DNA of 64,000 nucleotides from Datura wrightii (lineage: Eukaryota; Streptophyta; Magnoliopsida; Solanales; Solanaceae): positions 151,416,501 to 151,480,500 of the forward strand of contig JASDFA010000016.1 of assembly GCA_035772735.1 (NCBI GenBank). Reading direction: 5' to 3'. This document shows positions 29,937 to 43,000 of this stretch, piece after piece. A program made the position numbers and the translations under genes. The notes under the pieces were generated by a model that was not told the DNA's origin, ran no database searches, and saw nothing but the letters and a program-made list of their open reading frames with translations. The first letter of the stretch is position 1, and each line of letters starts with the position of its first letter.

Positions 29937-31330
29937 TTATTGCTTTGATTTAATGTAATTTAGAAGAATTTTATGCCTTTTCTCCTCTTTTGTGCAGACA
30001 TTTAGTTGAAATAAAGAAGATAAGGAAATGAAACTGAAAGCAATCTGCCAGAGGAAAAACAATGACATGCATGACACAAATCTACATTTGCATTTAGTAG
30101 GTGCCACACATGAGAATTTGTGATGTTGCTGGAACCAGATCGGCGTGCCGCAAGTTGGTATTTGTGGAATGTAAGTGCCAACACAAGAGGTCTTGAGGGA
30201 GCACTGCCTGAGACTACGACTGCATCTGTGAGACGCACATTTGCACCCGCAAAATGCAGGCGCAAGTGCGAGTAAGCCGCGTCTCCTCTGAAGGGCAAAA
30301 TTATCCAAGAAGGAAAACATGTACTTGAGAAGCTTTCAAGGGAATTTTTGGGTAGATGTACTAGCAATTTATATAGACTTTTACCCCATTTGTGTAAAAC
30401 ACATTAGAGAGGATATTACATCATAGAGAATATTGTAGAAAAGAGATAGTGATAGAGATAGTACAAGTATATAATTTCTTCATCTTTTTTGGGAAAACCA
30501 CCATTGTTGCATATTCTAAGCTGAAAGTGATCTTAATTGCTCAATATGATTGGTTTTGAGAAATTCCCTATTGGTATAATTTCTCTTCTTTTAATTATGA
30601 GTAGCTAATTTCCCTTCTAGGGGTGTGCGTAGATGATGAGTGTTTAGATCTAAGTGGGTATTGATTAATTGATCTTAAATTATTTTCGATTGCATAGATC
30701 TATTGGTCTTTAAGTTATAAGTGGACAATTAATGGTTGCAAACATTAATTGAGCTCTCTAACTTTGCTTTTGCTTGAAAGATGAAAGTAAAGTTGGGCAA
30801 GACTTTAATAGTGAGTATCTGGAGTTTTTGATCTATGGGTTGGAGCTAGAGATAGGCTATACCCAATTCAAACACCATCAAAGGGTTAGAGCTAGAAATT
30901 CCTAAACCCTTCCTCAAGCATTGTTTGGTTGTTTAAGTAGATTGTGTCTTTGGGATTTGAGACAACCCAAAGTAGACACACTCCTTTGGTTGAGAAACTT
31001 AGAGTGTAGCCTAAATACAAGGCTATCCATGCACAAATTGAATCTAAGGCTCTTAGTTGGTACCTACCAAATTGATGCCCCATCAATTGCACATCCTTAG
31101 TCTCTCATCTTGTTACAACAATTGTTTTCCTTTACTGTGATTTTGCATTTTCAATTGATATTTGTTAGCACCTTTTCCCCCAAATGTCACTTTATGTTTG
31201 GACATGACGCATGCTTGTGTGAACTAATTTACAATATTTGGTGAATCTAGCTCCAATCCTTGTAGGATTTGACCCCAACTTTTGTTGGGTATTTATTTTG
31301 CAATGACCATAGCCACCTCCCTAATGGGAG
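29937..31330 (+). mobile_element. Element D: presumed 5' LTR and leader (Athila-like, plus)
   Basis: Non-coding and upstream of the gag remnant of element D. It contains a TATA-like TTTATATAG (about 30368) as in other LTRs of this type, and a CTTGTAGGATTTGACCCCAA word near 31260 that parallels the LTR ends of related elements. I cannot find a clean primer site or a left terminus, so the limits are weak. Minus-strand ORFs at 29937-30367 are shadows. Confidence 0.5.
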
Positions 31331-31459
31331 AGTTATTTGGACATTATCAAAAATGGCACTCAAGGATTGGAATTTGATTGCTATTGGTTGTTTGCTGATT
31401 CACATTCGTGTTGCATCTTGGTTTCTCTTACGTTGCTTTGTTATTTTCTTGGCAGTGGT

Positions 31460-32748
31460 ATGTGAATAGGTGAAAGGATGAGCCATGGCAACTAGAGCTA
31501 TGCTATTCACCTACCTTCAATGGAGGAAAATGTCATCTTCTATATCACTCGCACTATGCTTCATCTTTTACAAATAAAGGGCTTATTTGGGGCCTCATGA
31601 GCGAGGATGCTAATCGACACATAAAGAAGTTTGTGGATGTTTGACAATGCTTGACCATGGGAACGGTTAGCCAAGAATCTATACGATTGAGTCTATTCCC
31701 TTTTTCCTTGATAGGAGAAGCTGCAATGTGGTTGAAGAGCTTCCCGAAGGGGAAATATCCTCTTGGAATGAGTTGCTTGATGCTTTTCTTGATAGATTTT
31801 TTCTTTCTTATCGGATGTTACAATTGTGAGACGAGATCACTAGTTTTGAGAAAGCATATGGGGAACCTCTCCATGAGGTATGGACAAAATTTAAGAGGAA
31901 AGTTGCACAATGCCCAACACATGCCTTTCGGATGACGCGCTCCTTTAATACTTCTATCGCTCATTGGACGCTAGCAACAAACCTATCATTAACAACCTAG
32001 CTGGGGGTGCTCTAATGGATCAAAATTTTGAGTTTGCTAGAGTATTTCTTGAGAAAGTGACTAGAAAAAATCATGCATGGATTGCTGAGGAGGCAATGGG
32101 TGCCATCTCCACAAACATGATCGAGGAATGGAAAAGAAAAAGTGAACTACGAGATAGAACTTCTTGAAATGCTTACTAGGAAAGTGATGGAAACAAAAGT
32201 ATGGAGTGTGAATGCCATTGGAATAGTTGGAATGATGGAGAAAATTGAAGAAGAGGTTTATTTCCTCAATGAGGAAAAGGAGGGTGTTGCGAAAAATCAC
32301 GATATGGGTTCCCATCCCAATCATCAAGAAGAAAATCAAAGCTCTTGGAGACAGGGAAATGGGAATCAAGGTCGAAACTATGAGCACATAGTTGATTTGG
32401 GAACTCCAAAGAGATGAGTCCATACATTTAAAAATTGAAATCATGCTTGAAAGAGTTTTGGGAAGAGTGGTATCAACTGATTTGGGAGTCCGGGAGTTGA
32501 AACACGATCTATTAACCCTTACTCAAATCGTGAAATCTCATGCAATATCCATTAGGCATCTTGAAGAAAGAATGAATCAATTGGCATCTCAAATTGAGCT
32601 AAGAGTGAGTGTGGATGTGAAGGGTCCACTTGTTGAAACGGTCACCATAATTCCTGAATGTGTTGGGTGTTGTGAGGATAACTTGACTAGGAGTACCAAA
32701 ACTCTCCCCACTAGGATGGAGGATGTTGATGAAGAGAATATGAAATAA
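31460..32748 (+). pseudogene. Element D: gag remnant
   Basis: Broken frames encode a retrotransposon gag core: VSQESIRLSLFPFSLIGEAA then WLKSF (31651-31770), then a decayed C-terminal half to about 32750 with Lys/Glu-rich helices. The same core occurs in gag of element E (RLTLFPFSLLGEAKRWLK), which supports an Athila-like origin. Several stops and frame changes interrupt it. No intact zinc knuckle was found. Confidence 0.75.
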
Positions 32749-35351
32749 TATTATGAGGCAATGCTTTTCAAGGAGTCACTAGAAGCTATCTTGTTGAATC
32801 ACGATGGCGAGGGCATTGAGGGTTTTTGAAGAAGTGTGTCACTCTTTGACAGGGTTAGGGTCCTAATCTTACCAACCAAAGAAGCTTGATCTTAATCTAA
32901 AAGATACGCAAACTCCTCCGTCACAACCATCTATCATTGAACCTCTGGTGCTGGAACTTAAACCTCTTCCCACTCACCTGAGATAAGCATATCTGCGTGC
33001 AAATGAAACCTTGCCGGTGACCATTTCTGCTAAATTAGAAGAGCGTAAAGTAGAAGCATTGCTGGCAGTCTTAAGAAAGCATATTCGAGCAATTGGTTGG
33101 ACTATTGTCAATATAATTGGCATACCTATAGTTATTTGCACTCGTAAGATTAACCTTTAAGAGGTTTCACCCCATCCATCGAGCTTCAGAGATGGTTGAA
33201 TCCACCTATGCAAGAGGTGGATAAAAAGAAGATCATCAAGTGGTTGGATGCAGGAGCGGTATTCTCGATAGCCAGTAGAACTTGGGTGAGCTCGGTACAA
33301 TGTGTACCTAAAAAAGAATGAATCACCATAGTTCTAAATGAAAAAGATGAAATGATAGCCATACGACCGGCGACCGGATGGAGTGTATGCATTGACTATC
33401 ATAAATTGAAATCATGGGCCAAGAAAGATAATTTCCCTATCCCATTCGTAGACCAAATGCTTGATCGATTGCCTTAGAAGATCAAGAGAAGAAAACTTTT
33501 ACTTGTCCCTATGGAACATTTGCATTCAAAAGAATGCCGTTTGGGTTTTGCAATGTCCCGATGTTGTTACAAAGGTGTATGATGTTTATCTTCTTGGATA
33601 TGGTAGAAGTCACCATGGAAGTCTTCAAGAGTGACTTCTTTATTGTGGGAGATTCGTTTGAAGATTTCTCATCTCATTGAATGATGTTTTGAGGCGATGT
33701 GAAGAAATACATTTGGTCCTAAATTGGAAGAAGTGTCACTTCATGGTGAAAGAGGGTATTATTTTGGGTCATAAAATTTAAGAGAAAGGAATAGAGGTGG
33801 CGTAAGAAAATTTTGAAGCTATCTCTAACGTACCTCCTTAAAAATCGTGAAAGGGGTAAGGAGTTTCTTGGGTCATGTGGATTTTTATAGACGGTCTATC
33901 AAAGACTTCTCAAAAGTGGCTCACCCATTATTTAGATTATTGGAGAAGGATGTAAATTTCAATTTGATGACATGTGTATGAAGGCATTTCTTTATTTGAA
34001 GGAGAAACTCATATTAGCTCCTATCATCATAGCACCCGATTGTTCCAAACCATTTGAACTAATATGCGATGCTAGTGGTGTTGCTTTAGGGGCAGTGCTT
34101 GGGCAAAGAAAAAACAAAATCTTCCATCCTATATACTATGCCAGAAAGGCCTTGAATGAAGCTTAAGCAAGCTATGAGGTCACGAAGAAAGAGTTGCTTG
34201 CGGTTGTATTTTCTTTTGACAAGTTTAGAGATTATCTATTAGGTATGAAGGTTGTGGTTCATATAGATATGCTGCACTTTGATACCTTATGACTAAAAAG
34301 ATGCTAAACCCAAACTCATATGATGGGTTCTCTTGTTGCAAGAGTTTGACTTTGAAGTAAAGTATTGTCAGGGGAGTGAAAATCAGGCGGCTGATCATCT
34401 TTCCCAATTAGAGGAAGAAGGTAGGTTCATTGGAGACCATGACATAAATGATGCATTTCCTGATGAACATATTTTGGTAGCTTCTCATGATTTAATTCTA
34501 TGGTTTGCTGATTTTGCCAACTATTAGGCTAGTGATGTGATGCCCGAAGGTCTGAATTTCCACTAAGAGAAGAAGTTCTTGCATGATTTCCATAAATTTT
34601 ATTGGGATGAGCCATACCTTTTCTGCATAGGTGCTAATGGCATAATTCACCGATGTGTTCTGACAGTAGAAATGATGCCTATCCTAGAAGCATGCCATTC
34701 TTTGCCTATTGGGGTTATCATGGTAGTGGCGAACAACTTCAAAGGTCCTACAATATGGGTTTTATTGGCCTATCCTCTACCACTGTGCGCATGATCTTGT
34801 CAAGGATTATGATTAATGCCAAAGTTCCGGTGGCATCTCAAGACGTCATGAGCTTCCCTTAACTCCTATCTTGGAAGTCAAGCTATTTGATGTATGGGGA
34901 ATTGATTTCATGGGACTTTTTGTATGTTCTTATGGGAACACATACATTTTTGTGGCTGTAGACTACATGTATGAATTGGTGGAGGCCATGGCATTACCTA
35001 ATAATGAGGGGAGAAGTGTGACTGCATTTTTGAAGAAACATATCTTCTTTAGGTTTGGACCCCTCGTGCCATCATCAGTGATGGGGGATCTCATTTTTTC
35101 AATCAAATGTTCAGTGCATTGCTTGCCAAATATGGGCTGAAACTTAAAGTCACCACTCCTTACTCCCCAAACAAGTGGCCAAGTGGAGGTGTCTAATAGG
35201 GAGATCAAATCTATCCCGCTGAAGACAGTAAATGCCAATAAAATAGATTGGGCCAGGAAGTTAGATGATGCACTTTGGGCATACCAAACTGCTTTCAAAA
35301 CACCCATTGGTATGTCTCCCTATCAATTGGTCTTTGGTAAAGCTTGTCATT
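32749..35351 (+). pseudogene. Element D: pol remnant (reverse transcriptase, RNase H, integrase core)
   Basis: The domains read in order. RT starts near 33190, with KKIIKWLDAG, WVSSVQCVPKK and later CPYGTFAFKRMPFGF. The metal-binding box is degraded to KSDF, so both catalytic aspartates are not preserved as a DD pair. RNase H lies at about 33970-34430 (LICDASGVALGAVLGQ, ENQAADHLSQLEEEG). The integrase core starts near 34870 (LFDVWGIDFMG) and continues through QVEVSNREIKS to FGKACHL at 35350. Many in-frame stops mark it as dead. The frame is cut by the solo LTR that starts at 35352. Confidence 0.85.
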
Positions 35352-36859
35352 TGATGTCGCCCAAGCGCATGCAAGCACAGGTGGTCGCTAAGTAATATAG
35401 GAGAGTGAAGTCCCGATTATCGATCTCTTAGAGACTTGTCAGATCAATTGTTTTAAGGTTGATTATTTAATTCACTATTATAACAAACCATATATAGCTG
35501 GGGAATGGTTTTGGAGTAAACTACTAAAAATTTAAAATGCAAAATTAACTAAGACTAAGATTGTTGTAGACTTGTTTGTACATCAAATGATGATGAAAAT
35601 ATAGGAAATTGTCACTTTCATATCAGGTTGAGTTCTCAAGACGTGACTACGCTAGACTGATTCCTCCTAAGGTTGCGAGTTGCAAGTTACTATCCCATTT
35701 CACAGGATTGAAGAGTATATCCCTATCCTCAGCAACAACTTATAACCTCCAACCAGTGGGCCAAAGGATCTTCAAATTCCTATTTTATATTTACTTTTAA
35801 CCCTTTCGGTTTCCTTTCCAAAGTTCAACCAAAAGCCAACAGATTTACTCATAAGTTGATCAGTCTAGTGAATAAGTAGTTAAAACAAGTAAATATAAAC
35901 AACCTTTATTAAAAATCAAAACTAGCAGTCAACAGTCTTTCAAACTTCAACCATCAATTGTGGTCAAAAACTTAGAATGGGCGTTTAGCCACTCATAGAC
36001 AAGAGGAAAAACAAAGATAACATCATAATTATCCATAAAACAAGAAAGAAAAGAAGAAACCTAAGTAGAACTTGTCTCTGCTCCAAAGCTGTATTTACAA
36101 CCTTCAAAATTGATGAATGATATGATGAATGATTCTGCTAAAAACACCCTAGATGTTATATATATAGGTGAACCTTCAAATGACACTTTTGCCCTCAAGT
36201 ATTTGGCTTAAAAATTAGCAAAATCATGTCCAGGAAGGTCTGGCACGCCGCCCCATGCATAGCCCCAAGGAGTTAGTAAAATTTCCTCTGAAGAATAGCT
36301 TTAGATGCCCTACTCCTGCCATAGCTAAGGAGTTAGCCAAATTTCTACACTTTTAAGCACTTCCGGTGCCCCACCCCATCCATAGTGCCAGAGTGTTAGT
36401 CAAATTTCTGAGCTTGAGGACCCTTCTGGCACCTCACTTCATCCATAGCCCCAGAATGCTAGGAAAATTTTCTAAGTCTAGAATGCTTCTGGGGTTCCAT
36501 GCTATCCATCTCATTAAAGTGTTAGTCAAATTCTCATCTCCAAAGTTAAGGAACCTAACACCCCACACCATCTATAGCACCAACTTTGGTGCACTTTTTC
36601 TCTGATGCACAAGTGTTGGGCGCGCCACGCCAGCCATAACCCAGGCTAACTTTCGTGAACTCTTCTTCTTCACACCTTGAGTCATTTTTGGGTCTTTTTT
36701 TCTTGGTTTACTTCTCAAAACATCTAGCAATATTCATTAGATCACAAGACACATGAAAACATGAATTAATATATTTCATCGGGATTATGAACTCAAAACA
36801 GGCAAAATATGGGGAAAAACATGGCAAATGGGCTTAAGAATATGCCTAACATCACCATT
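35347..36859 (-). mobile_element. Solo Athila-like LTR (1503 bp) inside element D integrase
   Basis: The LTR spans 35352-36854, starting TGATGTCGCCC and ending CTAACATCA, with a TGATGT/ACATCA inverted terminal repeat. Flanks are TCATT (35347-35351) and CCATT (36855-36859), a target duplication with one mismatch. Reading across it, the integrase continues from FGKACHL to the VELEYKAMWAL-like stretch at 36862. No coding region belongs to it. GCATGCAAGCACAGGTGGTC and TCCCGATTATCGA near its start place it with element E's LTR type, minus orientation. Confidence 0.85.
36241..36660. repeat. About 62-bp tandem repeat array inside the solo LTR
   Basis: About seven degenerate units begin near 36241, 36306, 36367, 36427, 36490, 36552 and 36617. 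Each has a C-rich start (CCCCACCCCATCCATAG-like), then GTTAGTCAAATTTCT-like, then a TCTGG-like end. The array lies near the right (LTR-5') end of the minus-oriented LTR, so in its promoter-side region. The repetitive translation of the local ORF (36366-36605) is a by-product. Confidence 0.8.
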
Positions 36860-37452
36860 TACCTGTAGAACTAGAATATAAGGCTATGTGGGCATTGAAA
36901 AGATTGAATCTCGATGGGGAAAAGCCTCCCATGCAAGGGTTGAGAATCTTAATGAAATTGATGAGTTCAGGATGCGAGCTTATGAGAATGCTTCTCCATA
37001 TAGAGCTCGAATAAAGCACTTCCATGTTAAGAGGATATTGAAATGGGAGTTTGCTCCAGGAGAATGGGTGGTTCTATTTAACTCAAGGATTCATTTATTC
37101 TAGGGAAAATTGAAATCCAAGTGATCCAGTTAATTCAAAGTGTCTCAATTTTTTGCAAATGGATTCATTGAGCTCGAAGGGGAATGGGCTGAAGGTTGAG
37201 GTGAATGGACAACGAGTTAAGAAATATTTGGGTATTCTGAAGAGGTCAACCTAATTGGGGTAACTTACCTCGATGAGCCTTAATGTGAGGTATTTCTGTC
37301 ATGCCGCGACATTAAATCAAGCATTTCTTAGAAGGCAACCCAAGTGTTCATTTGGCTTTCAATTTTTTTCTTCACTTGTTGTTGTTTTTTTTCTTATGTT
37401 AGGTAGAGCAAAGCTCAATTCAAGCCATCTCAGGAGATGTCCTGAGGGCACT
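36860..37452 (+). pseudogene. Element D: integrase C-terminus and 3' tail
   Basis: This resumes the integrase frame after the solo LTR. NEIDEFRMRAYENASPYRAR, then KWEFAPGEWVVLFNSRIHLF followed by a stop, are the usual C-terminal motifs of Athila/Tat-type integrases. The tail to 37452 is non-coding. The expected 3' LTR is missing, because element B's LTR abuts it directly at 37453. Confidence 0.75.
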
Positions 37453-39692
37453 TGTCACGACCCAAGTCTATACCTTGGATGCGACATGGTACTTAGAGTC
37501 ACAAGTGACCCGAAGCTAACCCATGGCATAGCATATTACTGACATACTAAAATTTAGATAGAAAATTGAGCGGAAGCTACTGAAGTGTAAAAACTATCTT
37601 ATATAAGAAAAAATAAAATTTGGCAAATGCTGGATTTTAAACAACAGCGATAGTAATAAACTGTAACTAATACTAAGCTGTTTAAAAGCCTATAACAACT
37701 GATGAGTTGCTAGGACAAGCCTCCAGCTAACTCTAAAGTTTGAAAAGCTAAAAATGACAATAACTAAAATAAAACTCCAGTCCTCGAAAGACGAGGACTC
37801 ACCACTGTTACTGCTGGGTTATCACTGGTGAAGGTAGATGTGATGCTGAGGCTAGGTACCTAAGCCTATATAAAATGATATAGCACATAGAGAGTATGCA
37901 ATCAGTACTTGGTATGTACCGAGTATGTAAAATGTAGATGAAACATAGATATACTAGTAACTCATAAATTGAACTGAAATGACATGCAAATACCCTATTT
38001 GAAATCAGAAATAGAACAAATAGTTTGACATATATTAGATCTGACATATATGAGAATATCGTAAGAATTGATAAACTGAGTTAGGTTCATAAGCATATTT
38101 TGGAATCTGATAGACTAGACTAGACTAAGGACTCTGACTATATTATACTGTGGGAGTGGCTGTTAACCAACATATAACCACGTGATCTAACGTGGAGTTT
38201 GATGTTACTCCCCATCGATAGGGCCCAACATACTTTGCTAGGGTATAGTGACTAAGCTATGTGATCATTGACTGTAACACCTGTTCGGGTCAAATCATAT
38301 GGTGGCATGTAGTTTTGGGAACGCTGAACCCTGATCCACTCGGTGTTAAGTACCACTCCCAAATAAAGACACATAAATAAATACAAGTATATGTAACTGT
38401 ACTATATTGATAGCTCGAAACTAATTCTAAGATTAGATCAGGATTATTTGTTTGGAAGTGCTCTAAGAGTCTAAAGGACCTGACACTGATGGTACTGGTA
38501 GTACTAATATTACTGAGGATGCTAAAATATTACTAGAATGATAAAGCATAGGACATAAATCGTGCATATTTATGAAAGATCATGCTATTCAAAGACATTA
38601 TTTAATCACAAAGTGAAGTATCACAGTCATGTAAAAATCAAAAGTCTGGAGAGAGATTTTACTAGTTGAAATCAATAACACAATTACAACATAATATTGA
38701 TTCTGAAAGCTCTCAAAGATTTAAGAGATAGGAAAATTCAACATCTGAAAGAAAACCATAGGCCACAATTTCTAGGTAACTTGAAAGAAAGATAGGGTTC
38801 ACTGGTTATTTTGGGGCACAAGGGAGAAAGGAATACCCATACTATATCCTCACATACCTATAGAAGAATTCTCTGAGGAAGCTCTTGAAATCTTGAGAAG
38901 AAGTAGAATCCCTAACTCTTGCCTTGAGAAGCCTATCTGAGTTCTTACGATGAAAGTTTGAGTAATTAGGAAAGAGATAAGGAGAGATGGTCGACTACTC
39001 CCCTAAATCCCCCCTCCACCAATATAAATACGTTGTAGTTTAGGAACTAAAATAGCAAAAAGTTACAAAAATAACCTTGGAGAAAAGTCTGAAAAATGCC
39101 CGTCAGGATCCAACGGGTCACACAACAAGTTGTTGATTATGACCGCGACTCGTTGGGACCAATCATTTGTCCTGGGTCTGAAAAATCCAGTTTCTTGACT
39201 TCGACTAACGGACAAAAAGGATGAGCTTTCAGACAGAACAATGGGTCATTGAATCCAATCGTGGTCACTAGAATAGTTTTGAACAAGCACTGAACTACTC
39301 CCAATGAATGGACAGAGCGACCCGTTAGCTGAAATAACAGGTTAGTGTTTCCACTTGTAGTCACTAGAGGGACTTTAACACTTTTTGGATCTCATTCAAC
39401 AACTTCATAGAATAAGTCGTTACATCTACCAACGACTCGTCACTTGGCTCATTGTTTGGGAGAAGGATTTGACAAGTTTTTGGACTAGGTCACATCAGCG
39501 ACAGGGCTACTCATCACTTCATACAATGAGTCGTTCTATGTCTCGTTGGTACTTGAGCAAAAATTCACAGAAGCTGACGACGACTCTTCTGACGGGTCAT
39601 TGGTCTTGACAATGATTCATTGGTTGAGATAAAATTTTCTAATTTTTAGGCTTAGTCTAGGGTTTAGCCTTAGGAGCTTTTGGGGTGTTATA
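37453..39692 (-). mobile_element. Element B: 3' LTR (chromovirus, minus orientation)
   Basis: A 2240-bp LTR. On the plus strand it starts TGTCACGACCCAAG and ends GGGGTGTTATA; the terminal CA has become TA. It carries the family landmarks in reverse: the TGCTGGGTTATC region, a TACCGAGTATG word near 37917, and decayed ACGACTCGT motifs (39110-39620). Confidence 0.88.
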
Positions 39693-39710
39693 ATATCTCC
39701 CCATTGGGAA
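39693..39710 (-). other. Element B: polypurine tract
   Basis: On the minus strand CCCAATGGGGAGATAT directly precedes the LTR. This is the plus-strand priming site expected next to a 3' LTR, and it matches element C's AAGGGGGAGATAT. Confidence 0.75.
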
Positions 39711-40075
39711 CATTCATCCTCGAATAAAGGCTAAGTAAGCTGAAATAGTTGGGAAAGAGCTGTAATCCCAAACTGAAAGCTATTAACTGAATACTGAAGG
39801 AGTGACTGACTTCGAACTGAGATAGATATAATAACTAAATTCATGCAACTAGGGTGCACACTAAGACATGAATAGAGCTGATGAGTATGGAAGCGAATAG
39901 AGTGTTGAGGAGGAATTTAGTACCTGATGCTGAAGTTGAGCTAAAAGGGAAAAGGTGAGGGTATTTAGTCATTATAGCTGCTTCGGCTTCCCATGTAGCT
40001 CCTTGAACAAGCTGGTTCCTCCATATTACTTTTTTGAAGCGACCTCCTTGTTCCTCAACTTACAAACCTGACAGT

Positions 40076-43000
40076 CTAGAATCTGTATTGGAACCTAATC
40101 ATAAGAGAGGCTATCCTTTGCAAAAACACTCTCTGAAGGAATAATTGAGGTCGTATCACTGATGGATGCACCGATGCTAACTCTACAGGAAAATCCAACT
40201 CATAAGTTACGTTGCCAATGCGTCTCAGGATTCTGTAAGGGCCAACATATCTAGGACTAAGCTTTCCCTTCTTCCCGAACCTCATCACCCCTTTCATGGT
40301 TGATATTTTTATATATACCCAATCATCCAAAACAAAATCTAGCTTCCTTCTCCTTTCATCCGCATATGATTTCTGTCGGCTTTGGGCTATTTTCAGTCGT
40401 TTCGTGATAAGCCGAACCTTCTGCATAGCCTCATGTATTGAATCAGGTCTTGTAAAGGTAGCGTCACCGAACTCAAACAACCCTATAGGAGACCTACACC
40501 TTCTACAATATAATTCCTCGAATGGGGCCATCTGAATACTGAATTGGTAGCTATTGTTGTTTGCAAACTCAATGAGATGTAGGTGATCATCCCGACTGCA
40601 CTTGAAATAAATCACGCAAGCCCTCATCATATCCTCCAGAGTTTGAATAGTCTGCTCAGCTTGGACATCTATCTGTAGGTGAAAAGTTGTGCTGAGCTTG
40701 ACTTGAGTATCAAGTCCCTTCTGAAATGACTTCCAGAAGTGCGAGGTGAATTGAGTACCCCTATCTGAAATGATGGACAAGGGGACTCCATGCAATCTGA
40801 CTAGCTCTTGGATGTATAGTCTAGCATAATCCTCTGTTCAATTTGTGGTCTTAACTGGTAGGAAATATGCTGACTTAGTCATCTGATCTACAACCACCCA
40901 AATTGAGTCATGCTATCGGTGCGTATGAGGTAAACTTGTAATAAAATCCATGTTCACTTCTTCCCACTTTCAAGTAGGAAAGATAATATTCTGAGTCATA
41001 CCCTCAGCTCTCTAATGTTCAACCTTGACTTATTGGTAATTTGGACACTTCGCCACAAATTTTGAATGTCCTTTTTCATGCCATTCCACCAGTAGACTTC
41101 CCATAGATCACGGTACATCTTGGTGGCACTTAGGTGGATAGCATACCTAGTGCTGTGAGCTTACAGTAGTATCCGCTGCCTCAAATCATCTACATCAGGA
41201 ACACACAACCTGCCTTGGTAATGGAGCATACCATCTCCCCCTTTGGAGAATGCTTCTACCTCTTTCTTTAGGACTGCTTCCTTCTACTTAAGTAGAATTG
41301 GGTCTTCATCCTACTTTGTCTTAACCTCTACCACCAGGGAGGATTCTGACCCACTCTGGACTATAACTCCACCTTCTGCTGAATCAACCAATTAGACCCC
41401 TAACCCAGCCAGTTTATGAATATCCTTATCCAACTCCTTTTTCCCCTCCTCTATATGAGCAACACTCCCTATTGACATCCTGCTGAGGTCATTAGCCACT
41501 ACATTGGCCTTGTTCGGGTGATACAACACACTCATATCATAATCTTTAAATAATTCTAGCCATCTTCTCTGGTGAAGGTTCAAATCCTTCTGATTGAACA
41601 CATATATAGGCTTTTGTGGTCAGTGAACACATCTACATGAACACCATCAAGGTAGTTCCTCCAAATCTTCAAGGAAAATACTACTGCTGCCAGCTCAAAA
41701 CCGTGAGTCGGATAGTTCTTCTTCTAAGCTTTGAGCTGTCTGGAAGCATAAGCTATACCTTACCATGTTGCATCAGAATACAACCAAGACCAAATTTGGA
41801 GGCATCAAAATAGATCACAAACCCATCTGAACCTTCTAGCAGAGTCAAAATTAGGAATGTAGTGAGTTGAGTCTTCAACTCCTGAAAACTCTTCTCACAT
41901 GCATCGGACCACTGGAACTTTACTTTCTTTTAAGTTATTATGGTCAAACGAGAGGCAATGGAGGACAAACCTTCTACATACCTTTTGTAGTGACTAGATA
42001 TACCCAAGAAACTCCTGATGTCTGATGGAGAAGTGGGTCTTGGCCAGTTCTTGATCGCCACTATTTTTTGAGGATCCATCTAAATACCCTCACTGGAGAC
42101 AACATGACCAAGGAATGCCACCAATTTTAGCTAGAACTCACACTTGCTAAATTTAGCGAACAGATAGTGGTCCTTGAGAGTCTGCAACACTATCCTCAGG
42201 TGATCTACATGTTCCTCCTTTGTTCTAGAGTAAACCAAAATATCGTCTATAAAGATAATAACAAACATGTCAGGTATGGCTTGAATATCTTGTTCATCAA
42301 AATCCATAAAATCTTCAAGAACATTTGTTAGTCTAAAAGACATAACTTCAAATACATAGTAACCATACTGACTTTTGAAAGCTATTTTCAGAATATCACA
42401 TCTCTGACCCTGAGCTGATGGTATCCTGATTTAAGATCTCCTTGGAAAAATAGCTAGCTCCATGGAGTTGGTTAAATAAGTCATCAATCCTGGGTAGAGG
42501 ATATCTATTCTTGACTATGACCTTGTTCAACTGATGGTATTCGACGCACATTTTGAGTGTACCGTCTTTCTTTCGCACGAATAGGATTGGGGAACCCTAT
42601 GGAGAGATGCTGAGTTTGATGAATCCCTTATCTAAAAGGTATTTCATCTGTTCCTTTAACTCTTTAAGCTTAGCTGGAGCCATTTTGTAAGGAGGAATTG
42701 AGATAGGCTAGGAATCTAGAAGAATGTCTATGCCAAAGTCTATTTCCCATTTGGGAGGGACTCCGGGAAGATCCTCGAGAAACACATCTAGAAATTAATT
42801 GACAACTAGAACTGACTGAAGAGTCATGGTTTTGGAATTAGAATCCTGAACCTAACCAAGTGATAGATATATCCCTTAGAGATCATTTTCCTAGCCTTAA
42901 GGTATGAGATGAACCGACCCTTAGGCGCTGAAGAACTACCCTTCCACTCTAGGACTAGTTCATTAGGAAACTGGAATCTAACGCTATGGTTCTATAGTCA

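Noticed and set aside
29937..30367. Two overlapping minus-strand ORFs of more than 120 codons with many Cys
   Set aside because: They overlap in different frames within LTR-like DNA, antisense to element D; no domain.
36366..36605. 79-codon ORF with repeated peptide units
   Set aside because: The repetition is the translation of the 62-bp tandem DNA repeat in an LTR.
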